From the NCBI GenBank assembly GCA_023665865.1, contig JAMPDC010000001.1, positions 959,896 to 1,023,895 on the forward strand: a stretch of 64,000 nt of DNA. The letters run 5' to 3'. Positions within the stretch are counted from its first letter, which is position 1. Each line of letters opens with the position of its first letter. The position numbers and the translations under genes are program-made. The notes beneath the pieces are model-generated. The model had not been told where the DNA came from. It saw nothing but the letters and a program-made list of their open reading frames with translations, and made no database searches. This DNA comes from Staphylococcus sp. (GTDB taxonomy: Bacteria > Bacteroidota > Bacteroidia > Bacteroidales > Muribaculaceae). Below, one piece after another: positions 63,947 to 64,000 of this stretch.

Positions 63947-64000
63947 TCGGGGTGACAGGATTCGAACCTGCGACCACCTGGTCCCAAACCAGGTGCGCTA
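63947..64000 (-). tRNA. tRNA-Pro(TGG), 5' end cut by the window
   Basis: On the minus strand: anticodon stem CACCTGG/CCAGGTG around loop TTTGGGA with anticodon TGG; T-arm with GGTTCGAATCC; acceptor CACCCCG and discriminator A at 63947. No CCA is encoded. The first about 23 bases (acceptor 5' strand and D-arm) lie beyond the window. Confidence 0.93.

Overview
The window reads as chromosome of a Bacteroidales bacterium, most likely close to the Muribaculaceae/Porphyromonadaceae type, with GC near 55 percent in most genes. Three things support this: many upstream regions carry the Bacteroidetes promoter (a TTTG or TTG box, about 19-21 bases, then TAnnTTTG); Shine-Dalgarno sites are essentially absent; and many genes belong to families typical of this phylum (DUF3078, DUF4230, DUF4254, DUF4491, DUF4919, TonB-receptor-like beta-barrels, a type IX secretion tail). 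The genus cannot be fixed from sequence reading alone.

Layout. 1-11.5 kb: end of an unknown gene, ribF and a HAD phosphatase (minus), then pyrG-yidC, a FadL-type porin, DUF3078 and small secreted proteins, and an SGNH hydrolase. 11.7-28 kb: a SurA/PpiD-like foldase, a large outer-membrane barrel protein, dnaX, two adjacent DUF4230 genes, an OmpA-like lipoprotein, an uncharacterised 678-residue membrane protein, a Gly/Pro-rich lipoprotein, and a minus-strand run (flippase-like protein, TM protein, aroA, Cys-rich TM protein, ZnuB-like permease). 28.0-29.7 kb: a low-GC two-gene cassette, an ABC-type ATPase plus a DUF4435/TOPRIM protein, resembling the PARIS anti-phage system. 29.8-38.2 kb: GH3 enzyme, alkaline phosphatase, recF-DUF721, thioesterase, rRNA methylase, trmD. 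38.2-41 kb: a low-GC GNAT gene with a small partner (toxin-antitoxin-like), a pectinesterase and an esterase. 41.2-45 kb: nadA-leuS.

45.0-46.65 kb is the most unusual stretch: 1.6 kb without a conventional gene. It holds an AT-rich block with about ten DnaA-box-like nonamers, a 148-bp unit repeated in tandem 3.6 times, REP-like palindromes, and a possible small RNA. A 16-bp sequence matching the bacterial parS site lies 9 kb away, between mnmG and apt. Together these make the region a candidate for the chromosomal replication-origin neighbourhood.

46.6-64 kb: glycosyltransferase, rnhB, an OmpR-type response regulator with Glu in place of the phospho-accepting Asp, pyrH-frr, DUF4254, radical SAM, LD-carboxypeptidase, ybeY-mnmG-apt-uvrC, a stand-alone holin, an EFR1-type ferredoxin, secreted proteins including a polysaccharide deacetylase, a YafQ-type toxin-antitoxin pair, an MFS exporter, and a tRNA-Pro cut by the window edge.

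Housekeeping genes for nucleotide synthesis, translation, replication and repair dominate. Three low-GC or compact cassettes (ATPase/DUF4435, GNAT pair, YafQ pair) look like accessory defence or stability modules.
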